In this document: positions 24,742-37,395 of the stretch, piece by piece
How the letters are laid out: each line of letters starts with the position of its first letter
How positions within the stretch are numbered: the first letter of the stretch is position 1
Origin: Ulota crispa
Taxonomy: Eukaryota; Streptophyta; Bryopsida; Orthotrichales; Orthotrichaceae
Assembly (NCBI GenBank): GCA_963920765.1
Contig: OY987250.1
Span: 682,001-746,000 of the forward strand
DNA length: 64,000 bases
Direction: 5' to 3'
Program-made: the position numbers and the translations under genes
Notes under the pieces: generated by a model
What the model saw: the letters and a program-made list of their open reading frames with translations, nothing else
Told to the model about the DNA's origin: nothing
Databases searched by the model: none

Positions 24742-26138
24742 CTGCATTGATAATTCATACATTACTTTTAGTCCACTTTCCACAAATTTATAGCAAAAAC
24801 ATCATTAAATGGTATCTTCTTGAAACTCTCTATGGCAATTTTAGTCTCTGTTTTGCAATTTTGCATTGTCTCCACATTGAAAGAGCTACAATTTGGTTGA
24901 AAGTATGCACAAAGAGCATTCCACCAGCTTGCCAAAACTGAGAGTATTTCTAGCAAAATGAAGCATCCTCTTTGTATAACCTTAATTAACCCTTTGTGAA
25001 CCAAAAAAAAAATGGGTTACAAAAAAACCACTTTGACGGATCATTTGATGAAGAATATAATTCAAATATGGCCACAGTTTATGTCAATGAAGAAAATTGC
25101 ATTTGTTGTTCTAAAAATAAAACAAAATTGGACAAAAGAAAGTCTCATAACCCTAATTAAATAATAGGCTAACATTGGCGTTGCTTGTACATGAGATGGT
25201 GTATTTGACTTAAATTTTGGAAACATTTATTGGAATCTCATCCGAGCACAAGAATCAATCTCTTATGCATAATGAATAATTAGCATCATTTTAATTATGT
25301 ACATGAGCAGATTGGGAGATGGTGTATTCCGAGCCTGGTTGGTCCACACTGGAGGGTGGTTGCAAAGTAGAGACAACAGCAAAGGCACCCATGTCACATC
25401 GGCGCACAAGCCACTCAAACCACATAATCCTCCTTTGTTACTTGCATGCCTCAACTCTTCAAAACTTGCACAATTCTATTGATTTCAATCAACTATCCAT
25501 CAATCCAAGTATGAATCACCAATTAGCACGTGATTGGAACATTACGCCATTTGGATTTTGCACGCTATATCTTTGTTGATTGAGTGCCATAGCTACAAGC
25601 TTGAAATTGGATAAAAAGTCCATGAGGAAACCAATGAACATTATGTAATGTAGCTTTGCCAATACTGCTCCAAAAGATAAAATAGAAACAGGTCCGAGGA
25701 AAGGATGTGTGGGGGAAGAAGTAAAATCAAAAGAAGAGCCTTGGAAGGCGAAGAGGGCACACCAATTGGAGATGAAGAGTCCGCTTTCATGAGCTCAAGG
25801 CTAAATATCTATGAGGAAATAATACCGGCCAAATGTGTCATGGCCGCCGGAAGCTCCTTTCTACGTCCCTCGATCCAAGTCTTCTTTTGTCTTTCCCTTC
25901 CGGGTCCACATATGAAAGCCTCTTTTCTTGCATGATGGCATTACATTTGTCAATGTTAGGGCCCTGTCCAATTTTGAGTTGGTTTGATTCACAACTTATT
26001 GGGCCATCAATTGCGCTTGAGTTTTAATTAGGTCTAATATTTTTAGGTCAAATTGCTGATATAATTTTAAATTAACAAATTGGATCCATGTTCTAGAATT
26101 GAGTTAAAGAATTGTGGTGACTCAATTTGCTTGACCTA

Positions 26139-26597
26139 TACTACAAGAAAATAGGACCTAATCAACAATTTTGCGTTGATTTGGACCTTTTGATTAGGAC
26201 ATTTTGAACATAAGGTAGGAGCACCTATAAACGTCAAACTAAGGGTTTTGAACATGATAACTATTATTAAATATGTAGCAATTTATAGGATCCTATTAGG
26301 AACAGAAAAAAATGAGTTTGCATTTTCAAATGTATTATTTGGATACTGTGAGAATTAGTTGTGAATTTTCAAAAAGCAAACTACCATTGCACCTATAACC
26401 ACTTTCAAGATTTCATATTCACATGTTGTACATCCTTGTAATTACATCTATTCATTTCCACAGATTTTCCAAGATTTCAAAGATGACGGGTATGGGGACA
26501 CTAACGCTTATGGGTGCTCCTACCTTAGTAATGTTCATTAGGACATGTTTGTATTGATTAGGACCACTTGATTAGGAAGTATTTTTTCTTAATGCTA
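26139..26597. mobile_element. Degenerate CACTA-like element with a nested MITE
   Basis: Left end TACTACAAGAAAATAGGACC resembles the CACTACAAGAAAA terminus of CACTA elements. The right side read inward holds AAGAAAAAATACTTCCTAAT and GGTCCTAATC, which pair with the left arm. The element is interrupted by the TA-flanked MITE at 26213-26525. No clear target duplication. Confidence 0.5.
26213..26525. mobile_element. TA-flanked MITE, AGGTRG family, 313 bp
   Basis: Ends AGGTAGGAGCACC and, inverted, AGGTAGGAGCACCC. TA lies outside both (26211-26212, 26526-26527). It matches 57638-57963 along its whole length (for example TCACATGTTGTACAT, TTGTAATTACATCTATTCA). It is nested in the CACTA-like element. 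Confidence 0.75.
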
Positions 26598-27929
26598 GGC
26601 CCAACTTTTGATGCCAATTTTGTTGCCACATAAGCAACCATGTCATTAATAAGGCCAAATGAGTCAACCCTAAATATAAAACCTCAAAGCTCGATTGATG
26701 ACCTTATTTAAGGACACCAGCAATTTTATTAGTTCATATTGGTGGTTTGTAAATTGGGTCAACAATTGAACCCTAATATAAAGTAGCTCTCAATTGTAAC
26801 TATTGTGAGCAACATTGGAATACATGTTGTGTATTATGTCATTGGTAAAATTCTTGTGAAGCGCAATGTGCACAAAGTCCATACATTGCCAAGATTTCAA
26901 TTAGCTCATACTAAAATCCTAGTTCAATTTCAAATTTAAACATGAATTTTGTAATTTACCAAAAGTGTCGTCTTCTCTTAAGCTTTTGTCTTTAAATTTG
27001 CATTAACAAACTTGAATAGGATAGAAGCATATCACTCTAAAATTGTTCTATTGTTGATGCAATTAGGGCAAACTTCCATGCTAACCTAGAAGCTTACATG
27101 AATATTGGGATTCAAGCATTCATCATTTTCATGTGAGCAAGGAAAAGAGTATGTGGAAGTGCAACTCAACCTTGTTGACAAGTTTTTTACTTATTGACAA
27201 GGGCGTCTTTTTTGTGTTATTCTTTCTTGTGTCTTTGTGTACACTTTCTTCCATTTTTTCCTTGAGATTTTTTCCTTCCTAATGTATTTGAATGCATGAA
27301 GATCAATGGCAACTACACTACAATATTTGACAAATGCACCCATTTCTTTTGTATTTTCAAATTCATAGTTTCAGTGGATACAAAATATTTTAGATTTAAA
27401 TCACCACTAACAATATGCAAATAGATTTGTGCTAATGCAATTGAATATCAATGACAATTTTGATTTTGGTGTTGCAATCCAAATGATAATGTGTCTTGAC
27501 ATGATTTCAAGGCAATTTTATTTGTTCAAATATTCATTTCCATCAAAATATGTGAAGTTTTTTTTCAATAGAAAGTACTGCTCCTTTCTTCAACAATATT
27601 GTAGTGCACAAAAGAACACAACTTTAATTTGTTCATACAACTCAAGAGGACACAAGTTGCAAATTTATTTAAAGGCGGTCCACTAGTGGAATGAAAATTC
27701 ATGTAGAAGCAAAAGGTCGAGATCTCATAAATTGAAACTTGATGAAACTTGATGTAACTCGTTTGTTTAGGCCTATATAATTTATTGTTTCTTTTGGAAG
27801 TGAGACTTAATTTTTATGAGAAATTTCATCAAAAAAACTGAGAGTATGTTAACTAACACTTATTTTATCCATGGGCGACCAAGTGCAACAATCTATTAAG
27901 TACAACAATCTATTAGAAGTTTAAATTTT

Positions 27930-28652
27930 GGGTCTTGATACTGCTACCCCCATTTTGATACTGCCACCCCCGTTTGATGCTGCCATCCCCTCTTTTCCAA
28001 TATTGTTCAATTTTTAATTGTTTTTGGAATATATATATTTTTTAAATTTAGAATTAAACGTGTTTAAAATCAAGTGATTTTTTGTTGGTGTTTTTCAAAA
28101 TGATGTATTGCAATCAAATTTTTTGATAAGAAAAGACAACACTTTATTATTTTTTCTTATCAAAAAATTTGATTGCAATTTATCATTTTGAAAAACACCA
28201 ACAAAAAATCACTTGGTTTTATACATATTTAATTCTAAATTTAAAAAAAATTGTCCTAAAAAATCACTAAAAACTAAATAATGATGTAAAAGAAGGAGGT
28301 GGCAGTATCAAAAAAGGGGGTGGCAATATCAAAAAAGGGGGTGGCAGTATCAAAAACGGGGGTGGCAGTATCAAAAACGGGGGTGGCAGTATCAAAAACG
28401 GGGGTGGCAGTATCAAAAACGGGGGTGGCAGTATCAAAAACGGGGGTGGCAGTATCAAAAACGGGGGTGGCAGTATCAAAAACGGGGGTGGCAGTATCAA
28501 AAACGGGGGTGGCAGTATCAAAAATGGGGGTGGTAGTATCAAAAAAGGGGGTGGCAATATCAAAAAAGGAGGTGACAGTATCAAAAACGGGGGTGGCAGT
28601 ATCAAAAACGGGGGTGGTAGTATCAAAAACGGGGATGGCAGAATGAAGACCC
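27930..28652. mobile_element. Foldback element with a 21-bp minisatellite in one arm
   Basis: Outer ends are GGGTCTTGATACTGCTACCCC and, read inward, GGGTCTTCATTCTGCCATCCC. The centre (about 28060-28230) is a long palindrome around ATCAAATTTTTTGATAAG, with arms of about 75 bp. The left arm carries about two and a half copies of the minisatellite unit and the right arm about sixteen, in inverse orientation. This organisation, a palindromic core with modular tandem repeats in the termini, is that of foldback transposons. No clean target duplication was found. Confidence 0.6.
28293..28643 (+). repeat. 21-bp minisatellite, about 16.5 copies
   Basis: Unit AAAAACGGGGGTGGCAGTATC with very few substitutions; the central copies are identical, implying recent expansion or homogenisation. 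Because 21 is a multiple of three, it stays open in several frames, but codon content is that of the repeat and there is no sign of a gene. It forms the right arm of the foldback element. Confidence 0.95.
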
Positions 28653-29139
28653 TAATTTTTTTTGTATAGCTTTTTTGTAAATGAAATCTACTCTTTGCAA
28701 AAATCATTTTCTTTTTCTGTATAGACATTAAAAGGCCATTTTAGCATATAATCAGAATTGTACTTACAATAAGTATTGTTATTTTTAATCTTCAATTATT
28801 GGCTAATTTTGCCCCATATTGGCCATAACTTAGAGGAACATTTTGTGATATTAATTAGAGGAGGAAGAGTCCAATAGTTCCTTAGATTTTTTAGCAATTA
28901 GTTTAAAATATTAAGTATAAAGTATTCATATGTTTAAATTTAAATGGAAAAGATTTGTATCAATATACAAATAAATAGATTAAAAACATGTTTTCATCTG
29001 TATTTCATATATAAATGAAAATAAATACTTCAATCTAAATCAACATGTATCTAGATTCTATTAATCAAAATCATGAAATGTTTATTTAAACATTTATTTA
29101 TGCAAGAAGTATAATTGCAAGATGTATATAAATAAAAAA

Positions 29140-29497
29140 GGGAATTGATATTTGCACACCCAAGGGATAAATTTTAGTTATTTACCATCAACAAATTGAA
29201 TTTGAAAATTTGAATTCAGATTTGGATTTAGAGACCTTGATTTATTCTAGAATCACAAAAATGTTACATTTGAACAATGCCTAGTAGAAAACTTAGCAAG
29301 GGAGCAAATTATTAGTTTTACCTTCATTTATAAAAAAGCTTCTCCTTTTCCACTATGCATTGTTCAATTGTAATCTCTTTTGTGGTTCTAAACTAAATCA
29401 AGGTCTCTAAATCCAAACTTGGATTCAAATTTTCCAAATTCAACTTATCAATGGTAAATATTTAAAATTTACCGCCTGGGTGTGCAAATACCAAACC
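29140..29497. mobile_element. Foldback MITE, GGAATTGATATTTGCACACC family
   Basis: Left arm GGGAATTGATATTTGCACAC and right arm read inward GGTTTGGTATTTGCACACCC continue to pair through TTTGGATTTAGAGACCTTGA. Closely related to 51061-51466 and more distantly to 4612-5026. Target duplication not clear here. Confidence 0.65.
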
Positions 29498-29854
29498 TTG
29501 TCACTATGTACATATCAACTCCAATAAAAAACACAATCAATTTTAGATATGAACTAACAATAATGATTGTGTCAAAATCAGTAAAATAAATTAAAAAAAT
29601 GCATAAAGTAAATGTAGAATATGTAAAGTAGCAAACAAGTTTCAATAATACAATTAAGTTTTCTTAGGAAGGTGAATATGTAGAGAAGTTGAATCTTGCT
29701 CTTTTGCAAGCAATCTCCAAATTTGAGAGGTAAGAATTTTTTTTTACTTGTATTTTACTCACAATATTTGTGTGCTCTGATGTACCATCACCAAAAATGG
29801 TGGTTTTTTTTTCAACTTTTACGGACAAGCATGAATTTTGATCCTTTTAACCTT

Positions 29855-30502
29855 TTAACCCCTCACCGCCCATGGAATTTTGGAGTATTTTAGAATTTGT
29901 TTGAAAGTGAACAAACTGCTGGTATTTTGATCAATTTTATCAATTTTTTTTGAAATGTAACTGTAAAAATTCAAAATAGAGATGTTATAGATTGCATACA
30001 AAAAGAAATCACAACTATATCACTTATGGATTGAAAGATTATAATGTTTGATCATGAGGGTGTTAAAACTATGAAAGTGATTTGAAGTCTTTCAATCCTC
30101 TTTTTGCATCTCAAACTTAAAATTGAGGGTACCAAAAAATATGAGTATGTAAAGTACAACATGCATAACCCCAATCAATTTATAGCTTCTCAAAATCTAT
30201 TCTACAATTTTTTTAAATGAATAATTTAATGAAATTTTTTCTCCAAGTTCTAGTGTACTTGAGGCTCATTTCCAAGAGCCTTCAACACTAGAAAGTGAAG
30301 ATTTGCAATGGACACCCTTGCTCACAATCTTGAATAGACAAATCATGTTAATTCATTTTCAAGATCACTCTTGATGTTGAAACTAGACTTCAACAACAAT
30401 TTAGATATAATAACCACACAAAAAATCTTCAAAAAACTTTTGGTATCCCTAAACAAAATTTAGAGGGGCAAAATAAATGCCCCTTGAATGTTGAGGGGTT
30501 AA
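29855..30502. mobile_element. Candidate TTAA-ended element, 648 bp
   Basis: Left end TTAACCCCTCACCGCCC and right end read inward TTAACCCCTCAACATTC share the first 11 bases and one more. The interior is AT-rich and non-coding. A further isolated TTAA end (inverse of TTAACCCTTTAGAGACC) lies at about 31386-31402 and has no clear partner. Confidence 0.5.
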
Positions 30503-31874
30503 AGACCACACACATTTTCACAAAGTCCATTAGAAACCAGGTAGTAAACTTGGATGTGCATCTGAATCAATTATGGACCCAATTTCAATAATCCAACCGT
30601 ACAAATGAGAAGAAGACCTTGTCTACTATAAAGCATCAAAATCTCAATTAGATCTACCCTTGGAGATGAAATATTATAATGATTGAGTGAGCTATAGGCG
30701 GGAATTCTCTAGTTTTCATGCTTATGTGGTTTTGGATCTTGCTGCTTCATACAAGCTTTGCTTGAGAAGAGCCTTATATTTCTAAAAAGCTAGGTTTCCC
30801 ACCTTTCTAATAAGACTAGTTTCACACAAAATGGATAAAAATAGCAATCACAAGGTGTAGCTAAGTGGACAAAGAGGGTCAAAAATCCCACTTTCTTTGC
30901 TACCCAAAAATATTTTTACAAGAAACTTGATAAATGCTATGAAAAATCCAATTGGTGAAAACAATAAAGAATTGGCCTTAAATGTAGGACAGTTTTTTTA
31001 AAGATGAAATGATAGCATCATTTCAATAGATCTTCAAATACTACAATTATACTACTACCATATAGGAAACCAATACAAGCGTATTTCTTAATCAATTTGA
31101 AAGTTTTTAGGACGGCATAATTGAAATTTGGCATTCTTCTTGGATGTTTGATGTATTGTGTTGTTGCTTTGATCCATCTTTGACCAAATATGGATACGTA
31201 TTTTGAGGCCATGCCATATAAACACCATTATTTATGAACTCACATACCCAATTCCATTGTTGTTTTTTTGGTTGAATGCAAAATTCTTGTGATCACAAGT
31301 GTTCTTCAAGACTAATTTCCAAATTATTGAGCGATTTTACTCTATACGCCAGAAACCACTTTGCTGAACCAAAATATGGTTCGGTGGTCTCTAAAGGGTT
31401 AAGGGGCACCTTCATGTGCCAACCAAGTTAGCAGAGATTCTAGGCGTGATGAATGCTAGTAAAGCATCTTAATCAATTATTTTGTCAATCACTTCCATGT
31501 GAGTTGGGAAACAAGTGAGCAAGTAGGATGAAATGTGCTCAAATTCATAATGGAATGCCATCAAAAGTTCAACGAAGTCTCTCAAATGGGGTTTTAAAAT
31601 CTAAATAACATGAACGATAACCCATCGGGAAACTCCTAACAATACCTTCCCAATGATACATTACATGCATTATTTAAAACAAAATTGGCAACTCTTAGTA
31701 CTTGTTATGACATGTCACATAATTGTGATGATCTCATGCGTCATGCTTTGTTAATTCAATTACCACATTTGATCATTTCTCAATCAGCCATAAATCCTTA
31801 AAAGATAGTAATTCCTCCTTGAAACTTGCAGATCAAGTTTGGCTTCGCAGTTTCATGCACGGTGTTAGGCACTA

Positions 31875-32200
31875 AGGTAGTGTGCTCGTAAACCGTTCAT
31901 CTAAGAGCTGAAACTGAATTTTGGGGAGGTGAAACTTTTTGAAATAATTTTCAGTAAATTTTCCTTGAAAGTTAAGAGAAATTGGCATCTATTTCAAGTG
32001 TTTTCATATTTTATGGAACTTTGAAAAATTAGTTATGAAATTTTGAAGTGAAAAGATCATGGGTGTTCTAAAATCGCCTACCTCTTAAATATTTGTCCCA
32101 TATACATTATTGAAAGGCTATGAATAAGACATATACCAGCAGCGTACATTTGGGGAGGTGAGCGGTTTTAGAGCATGAGCGGAATACGAGCAGACTACCT
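31875..32200. mobile_element. TA-flanked MITE, AGGTRG family, 326 bp
   Basis: Ends AGGTAGTGTGCTCGTAAACC and, inverted, AGGTAGTCTGCTCGTATTCC, with TA outside both (31873-31874, 32201-32202). It shares GGGGAGGTGAGCGGTTTTAG with the smaller element at 12735-12871. Confidence 0.75.
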
Positions 32201-33671
32201 TATTTGTGTTTTGTAGAATTACCGGAATAATCTTGAGCATGCAAGTCCGCCCTTACAGGAACTGCAAGCGCAGTAGCGTACTGTAGCGGAAACGAGATTC
32301 TTCGTACAATGAACTTCGTCGGTTTTCAACAGATGTTGACGAGGAATATCAATAGCTGAAAATTCCAGGTGGCAGTCCACCACCAGTGTTAGGATGACGT
32401 GGCACCGTTCTACAGGACTTGTCAGAGAACCCGTCCATCTCGCTTAGATGATGGCTGGAATCTGATTTCATCAAATTGCTTCGTGACACGTGGCACCATC
32501 GCAGGTTTCCTTTTTCTGTTTCTGCGCTAGTAGAGTGACACGCACCCAACAATGCAAACTGGTGAGGAGAAAATGAATGGAATCGTCTGGAATCAATGGT
32601 ATGTGCATGTTCATCCAAAGAGTCAACTAACATTAACAACTTTCATCCACATTCTGGCGAACCTGGTGTTTGAATGGGGAGGGATTTGGCGGTTGCATTC
32701 ACTTTCTCACCCAATATTTTTGGTGTTACGGTGGCCAGTGTGTTAATTTGAGGTAAGATTTAGGCGAATTCTTCGCCAGAAAAAAGAATCTTGTGACCGA
32801 CCTCTCACACTAACTGAGCGTCCGGCGGTGCAGCGCGTCCCCGTCATCATGTCGTCTTGCTGAGTCGCCGGCACAGACCGCGTCTTTGCTGCCTTCATGT
32901 GTACCCATCTCGCTAACCCTCAGAGCTATTCGCTAGGTTTGCTACCAATTTCTAGTTTTCGTAGTACTGTGCACGTTTTCTAGCTCGTAACTCGTCAAGT
33001 TGTTTGCACCGTTTTTGTTCATCCGTTGTCGAGATCGGAGCTCCAGTGAACTACTCACTCACAGGAAGTTTTGCGGAGGAGGAGGTTTTGAATCGTCGAT
33101 CTAGAAGCACCGATCACGCTTGAATTAGGTGAGCACCCCCATTTTTGCTCACTCCTGGGTTGATTTGTTTGTTGGCATTTTCGGCAGAGTAATCCGGAGT
33201 AGTGCGAATTAGTTTAGCTTGTTAGTAGATCGGTTGTGCAGGCATGTTCGTCTAGTTGTGTCTGTTTTTTTACTAGCGACCTACTTAGATCTGTAATGTC
33301 GGAGATTGTAAGGAGCTCCTGTGCCTCCTTTCAGAGAATTGTACCTTGCTCATTTCCATTTCGGGCGTGAACGATAGTGCGGAATGAATACGGATGGTGA
33401 AAACGGTCGTTTTGTTTCGTGTTCGCGTTAGGTTCGTAAGGAAATCCTTTTAGGGTTCTCGTTTTAACTCGGGTTCAAGTATGCAAGCCTCTCTAATCTT
33501 AACAGGTGGGTCCCCACTTTTCACTGCAGCATAGCTTGAGCGTGTGACAATTGTGCCACAGTCGATGGTAGTGTGGTTAGGTACTATAAACTGTCATTCT
33601 AGACTCTCCTGGTATTACATCTGACAGAGTGTTTTATCATCTCTGCAGAATTCGGATTAGGAGCTGCAACT

Positions 33672-36511
33672 ATGGCGACTGAGAAATTCTACTTCCCAGA
33701 CAAGTCTGTGGACGTGCATCACATTGATGATACGAACGTCAAATCTCCTGAGTCACCCAAGCTAGCGGATCTGGTAGGGGCGAATGCGAATCCTTTTTCT
33801 CTACTGGAATCTCGGCCTTCCTCTATGAGTGATGCCGCTGCGGCCATGAAGAGTCTCGAATTGGAGGTGAGCACATCTTGTGCTGGTATTTGCCATTATC
33901 TAGCTCCTCTTTCAAGTTGTAGCCTCAACTGTCGTGCTGCAGTTTTCTCGCCAGAAGCTGAGAAGCGCACTTAATCTGAACACCATAGGTGTAAGTTACA
34001 CTTGCGCTACTTTAAGCTTCTGAATATATCTATTCGTGTGATTCGTGAGAGACATTGAGCGAAATGTATCGAGATCCTTTGTCTTTCAAATATGAGTTTC
34101 TTATGAAGCTCTAAAATGGGCGGTTCTAGACCAATCAATGTGACAGTGTAGATACCTCATCTTCCATTCGAAGAGCAGTAGTGGTAATAGAGGTTATTAG
34201 CTGAATCATAGGTACATCCAATTTTGAAAATAAAGGTGAAACAAGCTTCATGACAAAATTTAACTACGGTCATTATTTAAGAAACGAGATCAGATTCCTA
34301 AAGGCTTTAATATCCTCCATTTCAGCATGAACTGGGTATCATGAATAATCAACAGTTTGATGTCACAGTTCTGACTTTCTTATCTGATTGCAGGAGGAGA
34401 AAGCACAAAAGAAACGTGCATCTAAGTCTAAGAAACAAGCGACTCCACCTAAGAAACAAGTGACTCCACCGGAGGAATATGCAGCCCCATCCAAGGAATA
34501 TGCAGTTCCATCCAAGGAAAATGCAGCCCCATCCAAGGAATATGCAGTTCCATCCAAGGAAAATGCAGCTCCATCCGAGGAAAAGGCAGCTCCATCCGAG
34601 GAAAAGGCAGCTCCATCTGAAGAAAATGCAGTTCCATCTGAGGAACACGCAGCTTCATCTGAGGAACATGCAGCTTCGTCCGAGGAATATGCAGCTCTAT
34701 CCAAGGAACTTGCAGCCCCATCCAAAACATATGCAGACCAATTAATGGAAGATGCAGCCCCATCTGAAGAACATGCTGCTCCATTCGAGGAACATGCAGC
34801 TGCATCCGAGGGAGATGCAGCCCTATTCAAGGAACGATCTATTTCATCTGAGGAATATGTCGTCCTATTCAAGGAACGATCAATTTCATCCGAGGAGCAT
34901 GGAGCCCTGTCCAAGGAACAATCAATCCCATCTGAGGAGCATGGAGCCCTGTCCAAGGAACAATCAATCCCATCTGAGGAGCATGGAGCCCTGTCCAAGG
35001 AACAATCAATCCCATCTGAGGAGCATGCAGCCCTGTCCAAGCAACGATCAATTTCATCCGAGGAGCATGCAGCCCTGTTCAAGGAACATGCCGCTCCATC
35101 CGAGGAACAGGTAGCCCCATCCGAGAAGCATGTTGCCTCATCTGAGACGCATATTGCCCCACTGCACAAGGTGGAGGAGGATTTGAAGAAGATTCATATT
35201 GATGAGGAGAATAAGCACGTTGAAGGGAGGGAGAAGACGACTGTCGTCTATGATGTTGGCGAGTTTGACGGTAAGCACGGCAAGAAGAACCAGGAGACCA
35301 CGCTTCGGGAGACTTATGAGCAGGTCGAGGGGGTGGAGGAGAAGAAACACACGAAGGAGTTTGATCAAGTGGAGGAGGAGGAAATGGAGGGCGAAGAGAA
35401 GAAGCACACTGAGAAGCACAAGAAGAAAGACCTGGGCCATAATGCGGACCATAAGGAGGTCCAGGAGAAGGAGACGGCTGTGGCTCATGTGGAAGAGGAG
35501 GGGAAATCTGGGAAGAAGGTGAAGGAGGTGAAGCACGAAGAAGAGGCGGACGCGCATGGGAAGAAGGAGAAGAGGGAGAGGAAGAAGGACAAGGACGTGA
35601 CCAAGGTTGATGAAGAAGGGAAGGAGAAGAAGGAGAAGAAGGAGAAGAAAGACAAGGAGGTGACTGAGGAAGAAGGATCTGAGAAGAAGGAGAAGAAGGA
35701 AAAGAAGAAGAAGGAGAAGGACGTCGATGTGGAGGGCAACGAGAAGAAAGAAAAGAAGGAGAAGAAGAAGGACAAGGTGGTTGATGAAGAGGAGGGCACT
35801 GAGAAGAAAGACAAGAAGGAGAAGAAGGAGAAGAAGGAGAAGGACCCTGAAGGCAAGGAGAAGAAGGATAAGAAAGATAAGAAGGAGAAGCATAAGGAGG
35901 TGGATGAGGATGGGAAGGAGGTGAAGGAGGTGAAGGAAAAGAAGGAGAAGAAGAAGGACAAGGATATTGGCGAAGAGGAGGGCGTTGAGAAGAAAGAGAA
36001 GAAGGAAAAGAAGGAGAAGAAGGAGAAGGACCCTGAAGGCAAGGAGAAGAAAGAGAAGAAGGATAAGAAGGAGAAGCACAAGGAGGTGGACGAGGAAGGG
36101 AACGAAGTGAAGGAGAAAAAGAAGGAGAAGAAGGAGAAAAAGGTGGATGAAGAGGAGGGCACGGAAAAGAAGGACAAGAAGGAGAAAAAGGAGAAGAAGG
36201 AGAAGGACCCTGAAGGGAAGGAAAAGAAAGACAAGAAGGAGAAGAAGGAGAAGAAGGAGAAGGACCCTGAAGGGAAGGAGAAGAAGGACAAGAAAGACAA
36301 GAAGGAGAAGCACAAAGAGGTGGACGAGGAGGGCGGTGAGAAGAAGGAGAAAAAGAGGGAGCACAAGGAGAAAGAAGTAGATGAGGAGGCAGGTGTTGAA
36401 AAGAAGGAGAAGAAGGAAAAGAAGGAGAAAAAGGAGAAAGATAAGGAAGGGAAGGTAAAGAAGGACAAGAAAGATAGTCATGAGAGCGAAGAGACAGAGA
36501 ACCTTGAGTAA
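33672..36511 (+). CDS. Lys/Glu-rich repetitive protein, about 786 aa
   Basis: I do not recognise the family. Exons: 33672-33866, 33943-33990 and 34394-36511, all phase 0. The small middle exon (FSRQKLRSALNLNTIG) rests on good GCTGCAG and GTAAGT borders and could be skipped without changing frame. Residues 1-81 are ordinary and the only part likely to fold. Then about 230 residues are built from 7-residue units like AAPSEEH, with a 14-residue version (ALSKEQSIPSEEHG) repeated exactly three times at about 34895-35020. The remaining ~450 residues are almost only Lys and Glu with Asp and Gly, containing a repeated block KEKDPEGKEKKDKKDKKEKH followed by KEVDEEG. It is highly charged, without Cys-rich, enzymatic or membrane motifs, and probably an extended or single-helix protein. 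It ends at ESEETENLE. A 5' leader intron fits 33129-33648. Confidence 0.75.
34460..35165 (+). repeat. Coding 21/42-bp tandem repeat array
   Basis: Within the third exon of the Lys/Glu-rich gene the DNA has a 21-bp period, doubling to 42 bp between about 34830 and 35080. Three consecutive 42-bp units are identical. Copy number is likely to vary between individuals. Confidence 0.85.
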
Positions 36512-36664
36512 GTCATATTATATCTCGGTAGATGAGATTTTGCTGTGGCCGCACTAATGCTGGGCCATTGTAGAAAGTTGTTGTAAGGTGCTTGTAGAAA
36601 GGCGGTGCATCTGTTTGATGTTAAACAAGTTTTTTTTCGACACTGCGCTGTGCTGGAGTGTTTG

Positions 36665-37395
36665 TTAACCCTTAAAGGACGGGCCTACAACCATGGATTT
36701 TGCATGGATTTGCAATAATTTTCTAGGAGTTATTTTGGCAATGCAATCAACATCAAAATTCAATATTATAATTTTAGTAGAAGAAGGTATGTGCATACTA
36801 CATGTACAAAAAATGTTCATAAGTGAAAAATTGAAATTATTGTAAATTTTTGAAGCAAATGCTAAAGAAATTCATATAAATTATAGAATGTATTCAATCA
36901 TGTCAGTTTTTTTATCGTGAATGTGAATCATGATGGCAATCATCATGATGGAAATTTTGTTCCCGTATTGGTAAAATTAGAAAAAGTAACCATTCCGTGG
37001 TAATAGGTACTCAACTTGTGATAGTAATAAAATTTTCAAAACTTAATTTTTTTCAAAATCTTAAAGTACAAGGAGAAATTAGATTTGGTAAACTTTCTAT
37101 AGCTTGTTATGCTCAAACTAAAAGCACAATATTTTAATAACTTAAATTGAGTTTTGGGAAAAAGATCCTCAGAATTCAAAATACACTACATGGTGATGCA
37201 TCTTTACTACTCAATTGGCAAGTGGGACCTTTTTGTGAACATTGTGCATGCAAAAACTATTTATCTACATGCTCTAGAATTGCACTATTCATATCCCAAC
37301 GGAATCTTAAATGAAAAACAGTGTTATTCCACTCTAACAACACTTTTCAGTCATGCAGAAGCTACAAAATGGCTCCTGCGACGTTTAAGGGTTAA
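36665..37395. mobile_element. TTAA-ended element, 731 bp
   Basis: Left end TTAACCCTTAAAGGACGGG and right end read inward TTAACCCTTAAACGTCGCAGG share TTAACCCTTAAA and then a G one base on. It lies about 150 bp downstream of the stop codon of the Lys/Glu-rich gene, so it probably sits near the transcript end. No coding capacity. Confidence 0.65.

Larger units (their letters stand above)
24742..33671. other. Transposon-rich AT spacer, ending in promoter and leader of the Lys/Glu-rich gene
   Basis: No recognisable gene in 24742-32900. A less AT-rich pocket at 25690-25930 may belong to the first exon or promoter of the minus-strand gene ending at 21904, but no frame is convincing. Elements inside are listed separately. 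From about 32200 base composition rises and CpG becomes common, as expected for the promoter and 5' leader of the downstream plus-strand gene. A leader intron fits 33129-33648 (TTAG/GTGAGC to CTCTGCAG). Confidence 0.5.

Noticed and set aside
25705..25935. 76-codon plus-strand frame in a less AT-rich pocket
   Set aside because: It lies upstream of a minus-strand gene and is more likely its leader or first exon region; the plus-strand peptide has no support.
28293..28643. CRISPR-like array
   Set aside because: Units are contiguous with no unique spacers, and the genome is eukaryotic.
28267..28728. Open frames of 115 and 153 codons across the 21-bp minisatellite
   Set aside because: The repeat length is a multiple of three, so frames stay open mechanically; no non-repetitive coding sequence flanks them.
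35138..36481. Long minus-strand open frames (447 and 327 codons) opposite the Lys/Glu-rich exon, plus a 268-codon one at 34363-35169
   Set aside because: They are by-products of AAG/GAG repeats: the complement encodes only Leu, Phe and Ser runs and cannot contain stops in those frames. The plus strand has a start exon, splice sites and balanced N-terminus.
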